This document shows positions 15,400-28,600 of a DNA stretch of 64,000 nt, piece after piece (position 1 is the first letter of the stretch; each line of letters starts with the position of its first letter). A model generated the notes under the pieces. That model was not told the DNA's origin. It worked only from the letters and a program-made list of their open reading frames with translations, and did not search any database. The translations under genes and the position numbers were made by a program. This DNA is from Monoplex corrugatus (lineage: Eukaryota; Mollusca; Gastropoda; Littorinimorpha; Ranellidae). The stretch lies in the NCBI GenBank assembly GCA_030674185.1, contig CM060306.1, positions 48,105,132 to 48,169,131 on the forward strand. The letters run 5' to 3'.

Positions 15400-16614
15400 A
15401 CTTGAATGGGTCAAAGACATCATACAAGATGTGGCCAAAAATTAAGATGAGAAGTGGGAGAAGACATTTCAAGCCTTTACCACTTACATCAAGACACCAA
15501 TTACGCCTAAGCAACCGGCAGACCCTGACACTGACAGTGATGTGCCACTAAAAAAGAACTTTACTTTCAGATATTGATGTCGACAAGAGCACTATTGGTG
15601 CAGATTCACATGTACACATTATTGAAGAAGACGACTTTGAGAACCTAGAGAGAGAGAGAGAAATCCTGATCAGTGGCAAAGGAAGGAACATAGATCTACA
15701 ATCAAGTACTAGCAATAACTCTATTCTTCTCTTCAAAGAAATCGACCAAGAACTGAATAAGGAGAAGATGGGAGCCCCGAATAGTTCTGAAGCAAGATCT
15801 CCATGATGTGCTTCATCATTCTGGTTTAATCAGCAGGGTTGTAACTTTGGTGAAGGACTTGTGAAGGCCAAATACAAAAAAAAACACTTTTAACATGTAC
15901 ATTCATAAATGGCAGCAATATCTGATCAAAACTGAACAGTAACCATTTAAATCACTGCACTTAACCAACTTTCTAGATATTATGGATTAGGTGCAAATCA
16001 CAGCACTGCCAATTTAGCTCACAGTGCCATTTCAGCTTATTTGAGCAATTTGGCCGCAAGTAGTTTAGGAAGTCACCCTGTCATACGCAGAATGGTAAAA
16101 GGACTGTTTGCCTAAATATCATGAAATGTAGGATGTTGATGTAGTATTGAAGTTTCTTGATAGCTGGCCTAAACTTGAGGAGATAAGAATGAAACAGCTG
16201 ACACTAAGATTCTGAGATATGTGATACTGTTGGCTTCAGTCAATGGACAGAGAGGCCATCAATACACACCTTAAAGATGAAAGGCATTACACTTTCAGAG
16301 AAGTGTGTTCAGTGTTTAGTTCTGTGCTTAAACAGACAAGGTCAAGAGTACATGTTGCTCCTCTTTGAATCGATTTTTTGACAATTCCCATCTTTGTGCT
16401 TAGACACTGTGAACATGATTTCCAAGTTGGTCAGCATCTGAGAAAGGGAAACAGTTGTTATTTTCTTAACCTCACTGTGAGATGTCTAGACACATACTAT
16501 ATATCAAGATGGATGAACGTGGTGCTTGACATGGCATGCACAGACACAACACAGTTCATAGCTCACAGTACAAGATTAGCAAGTACATCTGAAGCTTCTG
16601 ACAAAACATTTTAA
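15400..16614 (+). pseudogene. Decayed DIRS/Crypton-like tyrosine recombinase
   Basis: The N-terminal part reads EEDDFENLEREREILISGKG and ELNKEKMGAPNSSE (15620-15805). From about 15890 a frame with many stops reads the core-binding part, then YHEM-stop-DVDVVLKFLDSW, LEEIRMKQLTL, KQTRSRVHVAPL and finally SRWMNVVLDMACTDTTQFIA followed by HSTRLASTSEA. The AHSTR block is the HxxR of the tyrosine recombinase active site; the catalytic Tyr is not seen before the stop. This matches the integrase-like ORF of invertebrate DIRS/Crypton elements. Confidence 0.65.
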
Positions 16615-17699
16615 AAGCAGGAGGATGGTCTAGAGATAGTAATTTCAATTTATACTATTACAAACAAATTTGATAACAAATTTGGACAAACCATGTTATA
16701 AAGTTTTGTTAAGAAATCTGAATAATTAATGTCAAGATACAGCTACTTGTTAAAACAAATCTTGGAATTCATGGTAACTTTGCATTTGTTTGTTTATGAA
16801 TCGATTTGCTCATAACCTCTAGCTTTAAAATCTCACATGACTTAACATAACCAATCGCTAGAAGATTAATACTTAATATTTAGAGTCTAATGATGGAATA
16901 GGGAGTAAGGTGCCCGCCCACTGTTGCTCTAAGTAAGGCCAATTCACCCACCCAAGTGTAGTCCTTTATGAAACTAGAAGTCATTTGTGTCTGAAACCTG
17001 GTGAAAAGTGTGCGCATCACCTAACTCTCTGCTCCCAATCACTAGACTCTATATATTTTCAATTCAACGTCAACTTCCAGGAAAGTCTGGTTAAATTTCC
17101 TAAACAACACCCTAGATTCATGCTCTTTTACAAGTACTCAAGACTCCAACTGAGTTACACATTTGCATTTAACACCTACGTTCTTGCTCTCTAACACACA
17201 TATGCATACATCCTCATTTGGGCAAATCTGAATAATTATTAATTTCAAAAGAGAAATAAAAAAGAAAACCTTCCTTTAAAATTCCAGAAAAACTAACATA
17301 AACACTAAAACAAACAAACAAAAGAGCCAAACCAACTTCTCACAAACACTAAACATTTTAATACCCATGTCCCCTCCCACTGTCTGCTTGTACACATAAA
17401 GTCCCCTACAACAGCCTTGTCAATATGTACTCATACCCACAATGTCTCCTAGAAAATGACTGAGTAAATCATAGACTGATGTCCTTTCTAGCCTATACTG
17501 GGGCAAACACCAACCTCCACATCCCATAGATGACAACAGGATTCACAGCTGTCATGCCACAGCATCTGAAAAAAATCCACTTCTGTCTCAGCTGGAAGGA
17601 AATATGAAAGGCTGGATGGAAACAAAAATACACTAGAAGGGTCTGAGCTAAGAACAGGTCCACTTACCTTACTGGGCCCAGGATGGTATCTCATTCTGT
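16615..17699. other. 3' flank of LUC7L3, probably containing its 3' UTR
   Basis: No other gene or element is recognised. The first bases below 17700 must be 3' UTR, but the end cannot be placed. Confidence 0.4.
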
Positions 17700-17869
17700 T
17701 TAAGTGTCACCTTGTGATTGTGAATGACCATCTTCAAAATGGCCATTTGAGCTCTTTTTGTCCTTTTCGGCAGAGCTCCTTTCATCCTTTTCAACACTGC
17801 TGCTGTATCGCTTCTCCCAGTCCCAGTCTTTGGATTGACTTTTAGAATATCTATCTCCAGTTTCCTTCC
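17700..17869 (-). CDS. LUC7L3: LUC7L3 terminal coding exon
   Basis: It encodes KETGDRYSKSQSKDWDWEKR, a Ser/Lys-rich stretch and the ending GHSQSQGDT, with the TAA stop at 17700-17702. The composition and the EGDT-like end resemble the vertebrate LUC7L3 C-terminus. The acceptor is GATTTTAG. No clear polyadenylation signal was identified below the stop. Confidence 0.75.
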
Positions 17870-20510
17870 CTAAAATCATAGGAGACAGACTGGAGTTTAG
17901 CAACATTAAACTGATCCTAACATCACAATTTCAAAAATATGAAATACATAAAAATACAAATGACTGAAGGTGGTGTACCCGACTCTCATACATTATGACA
18001 TCAATCCACATGTGTAAGAAAATGAGACTAAATGTATCCCAACACTGTCTTAAATGGAGGAAATGTTACAAGTAAACCTCTTAAGACAACTGCTGATTAC
18101 AAACTCAGATGATGTTTGCATAGCTTCAACCTGTTTTGCACAGCGTTAGCCTATCATAAACATTTTTTTTATGTATTCATAAACTGACACACTCATTATC
18201 ATCATGTGCCCTACCGCATGGCATTGGCAATCACGGCCCTTCATACAAATCCATCTTTTGTCGATGCAAGTACATCTCCCACCCTTTCTGTCTTCATCTA
18301 CCCCACAAAACCCTCCAATATTTTCATTTTCTCCCTGGGTCTACCCAATGCTCTTTTTCCCTCCAGCTTTCCTGTTATGACAAGGTGTTCAAATTTCTAT
18401 TGCCTCATAAAATGTCCTATAAATGTGGCTTGTCATTAATGTTCTTTTTGTGTTTGCCTCTTTCAAGACCGGTTTCTCTTCTAACATTTTTCCAAGAAAC
18501 CACATCTCAGCTGCCTCAATCATGTTCTGAATTTGTGTGTTGACTGTCTATGCTTCGCATCTATACAACAGTATTGGTTCTACATAACACTCAAGAGCTC
18601 TCCTCCTGATGTTAATTGATAGGCATTTGTTGGTAAGATTGCTTTTCATTTTCTTGAATACTGTTTCAGCTTGGCTGATTCTGCTGGCTATTTCTAATGT
18701 GCATCTATCATCTGGTGAGAGGGCTGTTCGCAGATATTTAAATTTATCAACTTGTCTCAGCGTTGTGCCATTTGCTGTTATTTTGCATGAGTGAATTTCT
18801 TGTTTTTTGCTGATCACCATGATTTCAGTCCTCTTGCTATTTAAGCTCCAGCCCTTTTTTTTCTACTTCCTATTTCTATTACATTCACAAGATTTTGTAG
18901 GTCTTTTGTAGTCTTTTCATTTTCTGCAATTACAATGGTGTCATCTGCATACCAAAGGAGGTTTGATAGTTTCATCCACCTTAAAGGTCATAATACAGTT
19001 GAGCATCCAATTTACAGGTTATTACTGAGTACAGTCAACATCCACGTTCAAGTGTTATAAATTTCACTTGGGAGGACTGTTACTTTTTAATACCAAATTC
19101 ATCTACAGACTCAATCATTTCTACAGTATACTGTCTGGTCCTGGAGCTTTTCCTGGTTTCATCTTTTTTGTCAAAATTTCAAAATAATACAAGTTATCAT
19201 TATTGTCATGTGAAGGCCAAGCAACTGTACTAAACCATATCAGGGCTAAAACCATCTCAAACATACACAGTACCTCACTGAAAAAAAAACACCTGGAAAA
19301 GAAAATTAAGTATACACATCAATGCATTCAAGCACATAATCTAAAGATATTCCTCTGGTGGAGACCATTCCATTTAATACAAGTTAAATCAAGTGGGAAA
19401 AAAAACTGCTGCACATACTGCAATCTCTGTCTCTGCGGCTGGAACTTTTTTCTCTGCTCTGCTGCGACTTCTACTGCGATGTGAACTCCTGCTTTGATCA
19501 CTTCTTGAACGTGATCGTCTCCTGTACACAGGAAAGAAATAAAAGATGAAGACTATTCTGTTATTACATGAGAAATGCAATGGCAATATGTGTTTTCGAC
19601 AAGGTCAAGCAAACATATCACAATGATCAATTGTGCATTTTGCTTTTTTCCCTCCCAAGTCTTCCAATTTTATCTCAGATGCATGAATACACTGTTATGC
19701 CCACATTGCACAAATGGTACACTGCCTCACAAACTGTATGCTGTGGCTTCAATGGGTGTGCGTCCTGATGTTTTCATGTTTCTGTAAGCCACTGAACACT
19801 GACAAGACTTAAAGAATCTTTAACATGCGTACTTGATGTTCTGCATGTCTATACACAAAAGGGGGTTAGACACTAAAAGGTCTGCATACATGTTGACCAA
19901 GGAGACTGGAAAAATCTCCATCCTGTACCCACTACATGTGAAGTATCCAGGCAGGATCAAACCCAAAACCTGATTGCAAGTCTGACATTTTGCTCCTTTG
20001 ATCACCTCACCTGTCTGTATTTTGCATAAATTTTGAGAAAAATGGAATCTCTATCCTTTTGTTTACAGAGACAATGTCGTGAAAAATATAAACATAAATT
20101 CTTGAAGGAACCAGAAAAACACAAAAATTAGACTTAGAACGCGTATATGACAAGACAAGCGCAATTTTCCGCCAACTACTTATGTCAAACATCAACACCA
20201 TACAACAAAGAATAAACACCAAACAACAGATACAAAATACATGGGGGCGGGACAGCGTAAACTTCATTGTAGTTTCGTCAAGCAAGAAAAAATGACTGAC
20301 ATGAAATCTTAAAGTACTTGTGAGTAGTGATAACAAAGAAGAGGGGAGGCAATTATGATGTCTTGGAGGAAGAGATGAATTCTACAACGTAAAAGTGGTC
20401 ATGCCTTATTATTACAGTTTTATCCTGAAGAGAGACCAATTCATGTTTCAAACTTGGTTCCTCATGCCTTAAACATCTGCCTTAATCACAGGCATACTCC
20501 ACTTTGTGGA

Positions 20511-20603
<93 letters not shown>

Positions 20604-20614
20604 GTGTGTGTGTG

Positions 20615-20686
<72 letters not shown>

Positions 20687-23600
20687 ATGTGCGTGCGTGC
20701 GTGCGTGTGTGTGTGTGTGCGTGCATGCGTGCGTGTGTGTGAGTGGGCCCGTGTGTGCACATGCGAGAATCACGAAAAATTATATGGCTTTCTGTAGTGG
20801 AAATAGTTCTTTATTAATAATAAAAAAAAAAAGATGAGACATCTTTTTCCCATAGGCAGGAACGAAGGGGAAATTTCAACTATTTTAACATTTAGAAACA
20901 TAAGAAATAAAAGAAAACATTTCAAACAAAACGACTAACTTGTGTTTTAATCTATGTCGTTCATGGCTGCCACTCCTGCGTCTTTCTCGGGATCGATGTC
21001 CTTCACTCCGAGATCTACTCCTTCGCTTCTTGTCTCGATGTCTGTCCCTTTCATGGTCTCTGTCTCGCCTGTCCCTCCTATCTCGGCTTTCTCTGTCTTT
21101 CTCTTGTCTGTGGCGGGCTTCGCGTTCTCTTTCTACGGCCTTCTCTTGCTCCTCCAGTTCCTGCTGCCTTTTCTGCTCTCTCTCATCCAGCACCATTTTT
21201 TTCTGCATCTGAAGACAGCATTACAAGTTTTAAGTCTCTCTTCAATCTGAGCATATCAAAACTTTAGAACTAACAATACAAATGAAGATGAAATGTGCCT
21301 TGGAAATAGTCAACATCTGTGTTCTCAAAATAGACAAACGAAGCATTGTATCTGTATTGTTACTGTTATCAACCAGATGCTGTGACGCTGTGGTTAGCAC
21401 CATATACTACTGACTGAAAGGTTGAAGGTTTGAATCCCCATCAGTCCTGTCAAAATCATTGTGGGATATTCAGCCCCAACCCAGAGCCGAAGTGTTGCAT
21501 GCTCACTGGGAAGACTGAGACCACACAGTCAAGTCTAATCTATTTCATGGATGTGTCACAGAGGGCGATGCTCAAATCTCCTAACCACCACTGCAGGTGT
21601 CAGGATTTCTGGGGCCTGGTTGATGCCAGGATATGTTATGATAGTAATCATAGAGGGCAGCCCTATCATATCATTTATCATACCTGTCATCATCACAGTA
21701 TTATAAAATTGCCCCAGCTTCTGTGGCTATAAATGTGACATGGAAAACAAGACAGAAAGAAAAAGGTGAGCACAAATGAAACTGCCGAAGTGCGATAATT
21801 CTTAAAAAAATGTATTATTACTGTTATTGTTCTTCTTGCTGTTGTTGTCATTATTACTCAATCATTATTATTTGGTAATTTAGTAACTGTTGCCATTATC
21901 AATACACAATGTGAAAATATCAACAATACATGATGTGAAAATATTATAGAGCCGGCTTCTCTCACCTTCCTCTTCTCAATTTCACTGCGTACACGAGCAT
22001 AGCCTGCATGCTGTTTGCCTGACACATGTTCTCCCTGCCTCTGTGGGACATCATCAATGATAAGAAATGCTCCACACACTTCGCACACTTCCATCTTCTT
22101 CACCCTGACCTGGTCATCCTTCACAGGTTGCTGTACATAACAAAAACAAATTAGACAAACTCTGCTGAAAAATATTTTCCGTGCTATTTTACTGCATGCA
22201 TCATTGCACTGTAGTTTGAGTACAAAATCTTTTAGCTTTGTGCCACTTGCCAATCGAACTTATGATCACTATCTCTGTCTGAATAATTTATTTAGAGCTA
22301 TGAATGCTTCCAGTCTGTAGATCAAAACATGCTATGTCATTCCTTTCACTGAATCAGATGCCATGCACACTTTTGCTTTTATTAATATCAGTATGCATCA
22401 CAATTGTAAGCTCAGTACTTGTTTGATATATTAAACACACTGTCCCATGCAAAACACAGCATGTAAGAAAGTTACAGAACATTACAAAGTACAAATCAGA
22501 CATACATAAAATTAACTAATAAATAAAAATGTGGAAATTATTTCCTGTTTCTACTATTTACACAATGAAGACTGCAATTATACCACAAGGCCTTTCTTTT
22601 CATTCTGTCTTTTCTATGACTGCAATTACACCACAAGGCCTTTCTTTTCTTTGTCTTTTCTATGACTACAATTACACCACAAGGCCTTTCTTTTCTTTGT
22701 CTTTTCTATGACTACAATTATACCACAAGGCCTTTCTTTTCTTTGTCTTTTCTATCACTAAAATTACACCACAAGGCCTTTCTTTTCTTTGTCTTTTCTA
22801 TGACTGCAATCACACCACAAGGCCTTTCTTTTCTTTGTCTTTTCTATAACCTAAAATTACACCATAAGGCCTTTCTTTTCTTTGTCTTTTCTATGACTAC
22901 AATTACACCACAAGGCCTTTCTTTTCTTTGTCTTTTCTATCACTGCAATTACACCATAAGGCCTTTCTTTTCTTTGTCTTTTCTATGACTACAATTACAC
23001 CACAAGGCCTTTCTTTTCTTTGTCTTTTCTATGACTACAATTACACCACAAGGCCTTTCTTTTCTTTGTCTTTTCTATGACTACAATTACACCACAAGGC
23101 CTTTCTTTTCTTTGTCTTTTCTATAACTAAAATTACACCATAAGGCCTTTTTTTTCTTTGTCTTTTCTATGACTACAATTACACCACAAGGCCTTTCTTT
23201 TCTTTGTCTTTTCTATCACTGCAATTACACCACAAAGCCTTTCTTTTCTTTGTCTTTTCTATGACTACAATTACACCACAAGGCCTTTCTTTTCTTTGTC
23301 TTTTCTATGACTACAATTATACCACAAGGCCTTTCTTTTCTTTGTCTTTTCTATGACTACAATAACACCACAAGGCCTTTCTTTTCTTTGTCTTTTCTAT
23401 GACTACAATTACACCACAAGGCCTTTCTTTTCTTTGTCTTTTCTATGACTACAATTATACCACAAGGCCTTTCTTTTCTTTGTCTTTTCTATGACTGCAA
23501 TTACACCACAAGCCTTTCTTTTCTTTGTCTTTTCTATGACTACAATTACACCACAAGGCCTTTCTTTTCTTTGTCTTTTCTATGACTACAATTATACCAC

Positions 23601-25479
23601 AAGGCCTTTCTTTTCTTTGTCTTTTCTATGACTACAATTATACCACAAGGCCTTTCTTTTCTTTGTCTTTTCTATGACTGCAATCACACCACAAGGCCTT
23701 TCTTTTCTTTGTCTTTTCTATAACTAAAATTACACCATAAGGCCTTTTTTTTCTTTGTCTTTTCTATGACTGCAATCACACCACAAGGCCTTTCTTTTCT
23801 TGTCTTTTCTATGACTACAATTATACCACAAGGCCTTTCTTTTCATTGTCTTTTCTATGACTGCAATCACACAAGGCCTTTCTTTTCTTTGTCTTTTCTA
23901 TGACTACAATTACACCACAAGGCCTTTCTTTTCTTTGTCTTTTCTATGACTGCAATTACACCACAAGGCCTTTCTTTTTTTGTCTTTTCTATGACTGCAA
24001 TTACACCACAAGGCCTTTCTTTTCTTTGTCTTTTCTATCACTGCAATTATACCACAAAGCCTTTCTTTTCGTTGTCTTTTCTATGACTAAAATTATACCA
24101 CAAGGCCTTTCATTTCTGACTTTTTTTATCATCACAAATGTCTGATTTTTTTTTGTGTGTGTGTTCACCTAAGTTGATGACATGATTTTTTTGTTCGATC
24201 ACAGAGCTTCTAAAGGAGTGTTTAGTCTTTCAATCAGACAAAAAAGGATATTTTTGCACATGTCTAATTGAGCAGACTTGCAATTCAGGCATAAAAAGGC
24301 CTTTTTCGCACATGTCTGAAGTGAATGAAAATACACCAAACATTACTTCAGGTGACTTTCTCATTTGTGATGTTCAACGTTTCCATTATGAAACAAAAGC
24401 TCATTAACACTTAAAGCACTAGAACCAGTACTTGTAGTAAATCTGAGTAGACTAAATCTACTCACATTCTGAATTTGTGTATGTTCCTCTTTGAGCTGGT
24501 CACAGAGCTTCAAGACATCTTGAGCCTCCTCCACCTTTCCCTCGCTTCCAAGCTCCTCTGCCTGTTCATCAAACAAACTGAGATACATACATCTTGAAAC
24601 GCCAACAATACAAAACAAATAAATGTGTCAAATTAAGCATATGGGGCACATAAACATCACACATCACCCATGTTAATTTGTTACCGTGCCTATTCAAACA
24701 ATGAATGCTTGTTGGTTCCATTTTAACTCTCTAAAGCAAAATGAAGTTCAAGCTGACATACGATCACAATTGTAATACTAAGTAAAAAAAAAAGTTGAAA
24801 ATAGTGAACAAGAAGATGAACATTTCACATGTCTGAGATCATACGAGCCAAGTCACAAAATTCTGTCTGAACCATATTTGATCCAGTTGGGGGGTGGGGG
24901 TGGGGGTGTGGGTGGAGGGAACTGTTCATGAGCATGTACATGTCAGCTCTCTCTCTCTCTCTCTCTCTCTGTTTGTGAGTCTATATATATACAGTGGCGC
25001 CTCAGGATATGAGCGTCTCCCCGTACGAGCAAATCAGGTTAGGAGCAAAAATACTTGGAAAATTTGCCTTGGTATTTGAGCATTCGCTCGCGTTACGAGC
25101 GACGCTGTGATTACGCCATGTGCTTCCCGCCGCTGCATCCCGCTCTCAGTGTGTGTTGTTCTCTCGTAGCGGAAGCATCTCTGCGTTCACTTGGGCTTTT
25201 CAGTGGGTTTTTTTTGTGTGTGTTGTGTGTGGTTTACATGAAGAAGTTTTGTAACCCACAATGTCGTCCACAGTAACCCCTCTCCTCCTCCCCATCACCT
25301 CCCTCAAGCTAGCCACGACTCTTCATAAAGGTAAAGTACAGTATATTATTTATCATTCATTGTTAAATGTTAGAAAAATTACTTTAATTCTGCATAAAAT
25401 ACAATGTTAATTGATTTGTATACTGATATTTTTGGGGTGTGGAACGGATATATATATATACACACATACACACACACAT

Positions 25480-25533
<54 letters not shown>

Positions 25534-25574
25534 ACAGCATAGAAAACAAACAAGACAGACAGACACACACACAT

Positions 25575-25606
<32 letters not shown>

Positions 25607-28600
25607 GGACAGCATAGAAAACAAACAAGACAGTCTTGATGGAGGCAGACACAGGTAGATCATTCATAAGGAAGATTACGAAAAGACAGGCAACATTTAC
25701 AGGCCATTTTATGAGGAAAGGGGATTTGGAGCACCTAGTCACAACGGGAAAGCTGGACGGAAAAAGAGCACCAGGTAGACCCAGGGAGAAAATGCTAGAC
25801 GGACTTGCAGAGTGGCTGAAGGTAAGGAGGGTGGAAGAGATGCTTGAGACAACAAGAGATAGAGACAGATGGAAGTCCATGATCGCCAACGCCATGCGGC
25901 AGGGCACCTGATGATGATAATAATAATAATAATAATAAATTGCTTTTATATAGCGCTATTCTCTGTATACAGACTCACTGCGCTATCATACCAATCATAA
26001 AACATACTATCCTACAGCAACACAATAGTGTACATAATACCTTACTATCACATAAGCATACTCTCTTACACAAATTAAAAATATGTTAATATATATATAT
26101 ATACATACACATACACACACACATATATACACACACATACATATGATGATGATGATGATGATATATATATGGAGAGAGAGAGAGAGACAAAACAAATGAA
26201 ATTACATAAAATTTAGAATATTACTGATATCTGCAAACACACCAGCTTACACATCTGCTGCTGCTGGTCCATATGCAGAAAACTGAACACAACCAAATAA
26301 AAAAAAATTGACTCACACCAAAAAGACAAAAAGTAAGTCTACCATACTCATGTGTATACGTAAAACACTAAATAACCATTAAAAGTGGGTTGGGTAGAGA
26401 AAGAGACAGAGAACTTCAGACAGCAATAGAAATTCTACCCCTAAAAATGAGTAACAGTTTGCTGCATTTAACTTACAGAAGCATCGCAAGATGCTGCCCT
26501 TAGTAAACATAGACAGCAAACAATGCATAGACTTCCTATTAATTCTGATTTTTCTCCTCCTTACCTGATTGACTAATTCGTTGATTTTGTCTGTGAGTAT
26601 ATTGATATTTTCCTCCTTTTCTGAAAGTGCATTCCATTCACCTGTAAACAAAGACCATCAGCATTACAAACTTGTCACAAAATGTTCACCGTTACAGAAG
26701 AAAGCTGGTGAAATATTCTCCATCCATCACATCTGCACTTAGTTAAAAATCCAAGTGATCAACAGGGCAAGGACCAAGACAAAAATACTTTCAAAAAAGT
26801 GGAACAAAGAACAGTCAGAAATGGAAATAATCTATTGCTTATTTTCCTCACAGGTCCCAACAACCATGCTGATGATGAAAAAGGTACAGAAACTGTTATC
26901 ACAACAGCAAATTTGGACTGTTTACAGTAAACTGTGCCTGATCCATCTCTAGTACATGTATATTTACAACACCAAACTATCTAGTGTTTTAGTTATCTTT
27001 TTCAGCTTAGATCAACAATTCAACACTGGTACACATTAATGTCTCTGTAATAAAAGTGTGTATTACAAATTTCTGAAACTATTTCAATACCTAATATATA
27101 CAGAGGGTAAATTATCACACAATCAGTCACTACCTTCCAATTAAAAAATCTTCTTAGTTTATGAACCTACATGCAAAAACCATCGGTAATGGTCAAATTT
27201 CAGAAAATGATATTAATATTTTACCAAAAGTAGAAGCTGAACAAAATACAAAAAACAGGCTTCCATTATCTTCATTAGTTTCTGAGATAATATGAGTTGA
27301 TAATCCATGACTTTCTCTGCAGAAAATTTCATTCAAAAAATGGCAATACTCAAAAAACTTTTTAAAAAGCCTGCACAGACACTGATGAAGAAATCTGACA
27401 TTGGTTTTTTGATGCTGGAAAAAGAAATATACCTGTGAGAGGAAAACTTATCCAAGAAAAAGCACTGTTTGTAGTTGATGGGTTGAATTACTTGCAGGAA
27501 AGTCATGCGCAGGTCTAATTCCGTGACTTTCAAATTTACTGCTGGAAGTATGTTGTTCAAATTACTTTTTGCTACATGTGTGTGTGTGTGGGTTGGTGGG
27601 AGTGTGGGTGTGGGTGGGGGTGAGTGTATGGGTGTGGATGTGTAGAAGTTAAGATCCATCTCTATTAGACCTCAATTTGATCATTTTCTCAAAGTGGTAA
27701 TTTGGATGTTCTACTGTACAACAAGATCCCTCTCTATCAGACCTGAATTTGATCGTTTTTCCAAAGTCATAATTTGGATGTTCTACTGTACAACACAAGA
27801 AAACAGCGACTGACTTAACATGAGACAAATACAGGATCTTGTACATCTCATACCACACTTACAGTGTTCAGAGAGTTATTAAGAGCCAACCTCTGGTGCC
27901 CGCGACGAATACGTTTGTCCACATCAGAAATCAAGGACTGCAGACTATGCAGAAACTCTTCCTCATATCCCATCCTCTCAAAGCGGCTGCTTTCTTGGTA
28001 CCTGCATCATTTGAGACAAGATATGGTACTTGTATCATGTGTGAAAGGCGGATTTTATGTCAATTAAACGACACTCAACTGTCATGAGTATGACTACAAT
28101 GCCTCAGTTGTAATACAAGTGATAAAAGGTACCTTTTATTTTCAAACATTTATACTGAACCATATAGCAACTTTCTTATGATTTACAACGAACTAATTTC
28201 AATACGCACAATTCAATGATGCATACAAACACATGAAATTATGTAAATTTAGTGTCTTGAAGACTGCAAAAGATAAGACTGAATGATCAAAAGCTAACAA
28301 GCAATGCTCTTGGAATACTTTTAACACATTTCATTATTTTACAAACACTGTATTCCTATACATAACAAAGATTATCAGAAGTCTTACCCACACTCAGTAA
28401 CAATCATACAATTTATAATTATCCTTACAAGTAAACTCTGGAAAATGAGCTGCATTTGTTGAAGACAAAAATGTTAGGCACTCATGATTTCCACTCTTTA
28501 ACATTTCAATTTTCCTATATAACAGAGGCCACGAGTTCAAAGCCTGCAAGGAATTCCATGATAGGAATGACTGTCAAGTGGGCAAGATGTTGGATTTCCA

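Noticed and set aside
20454..20837. Long open frames of Cys-Val or His-Thr repeats across GT/CA arrays (also at 3.4, 7.5, 10.0, 31.4, 39.3, 55.6 and 61.4 kb)
   Set aside because: Dinucleotide arrays are open in several frames on both strands; there is no start context, splice support or conserved sequence.
22566..24118. CRISPR-like array
   Set aside because: Units are contiguous with no unique spacers, in an intron of an animal gene.
22662..24145. Repetitive protein with ITPQGLSFLCLF units
   Set aside because: It comes from the 46-bp minisatellite; the period is not a multiple of three, so each unit is read in a different frame.
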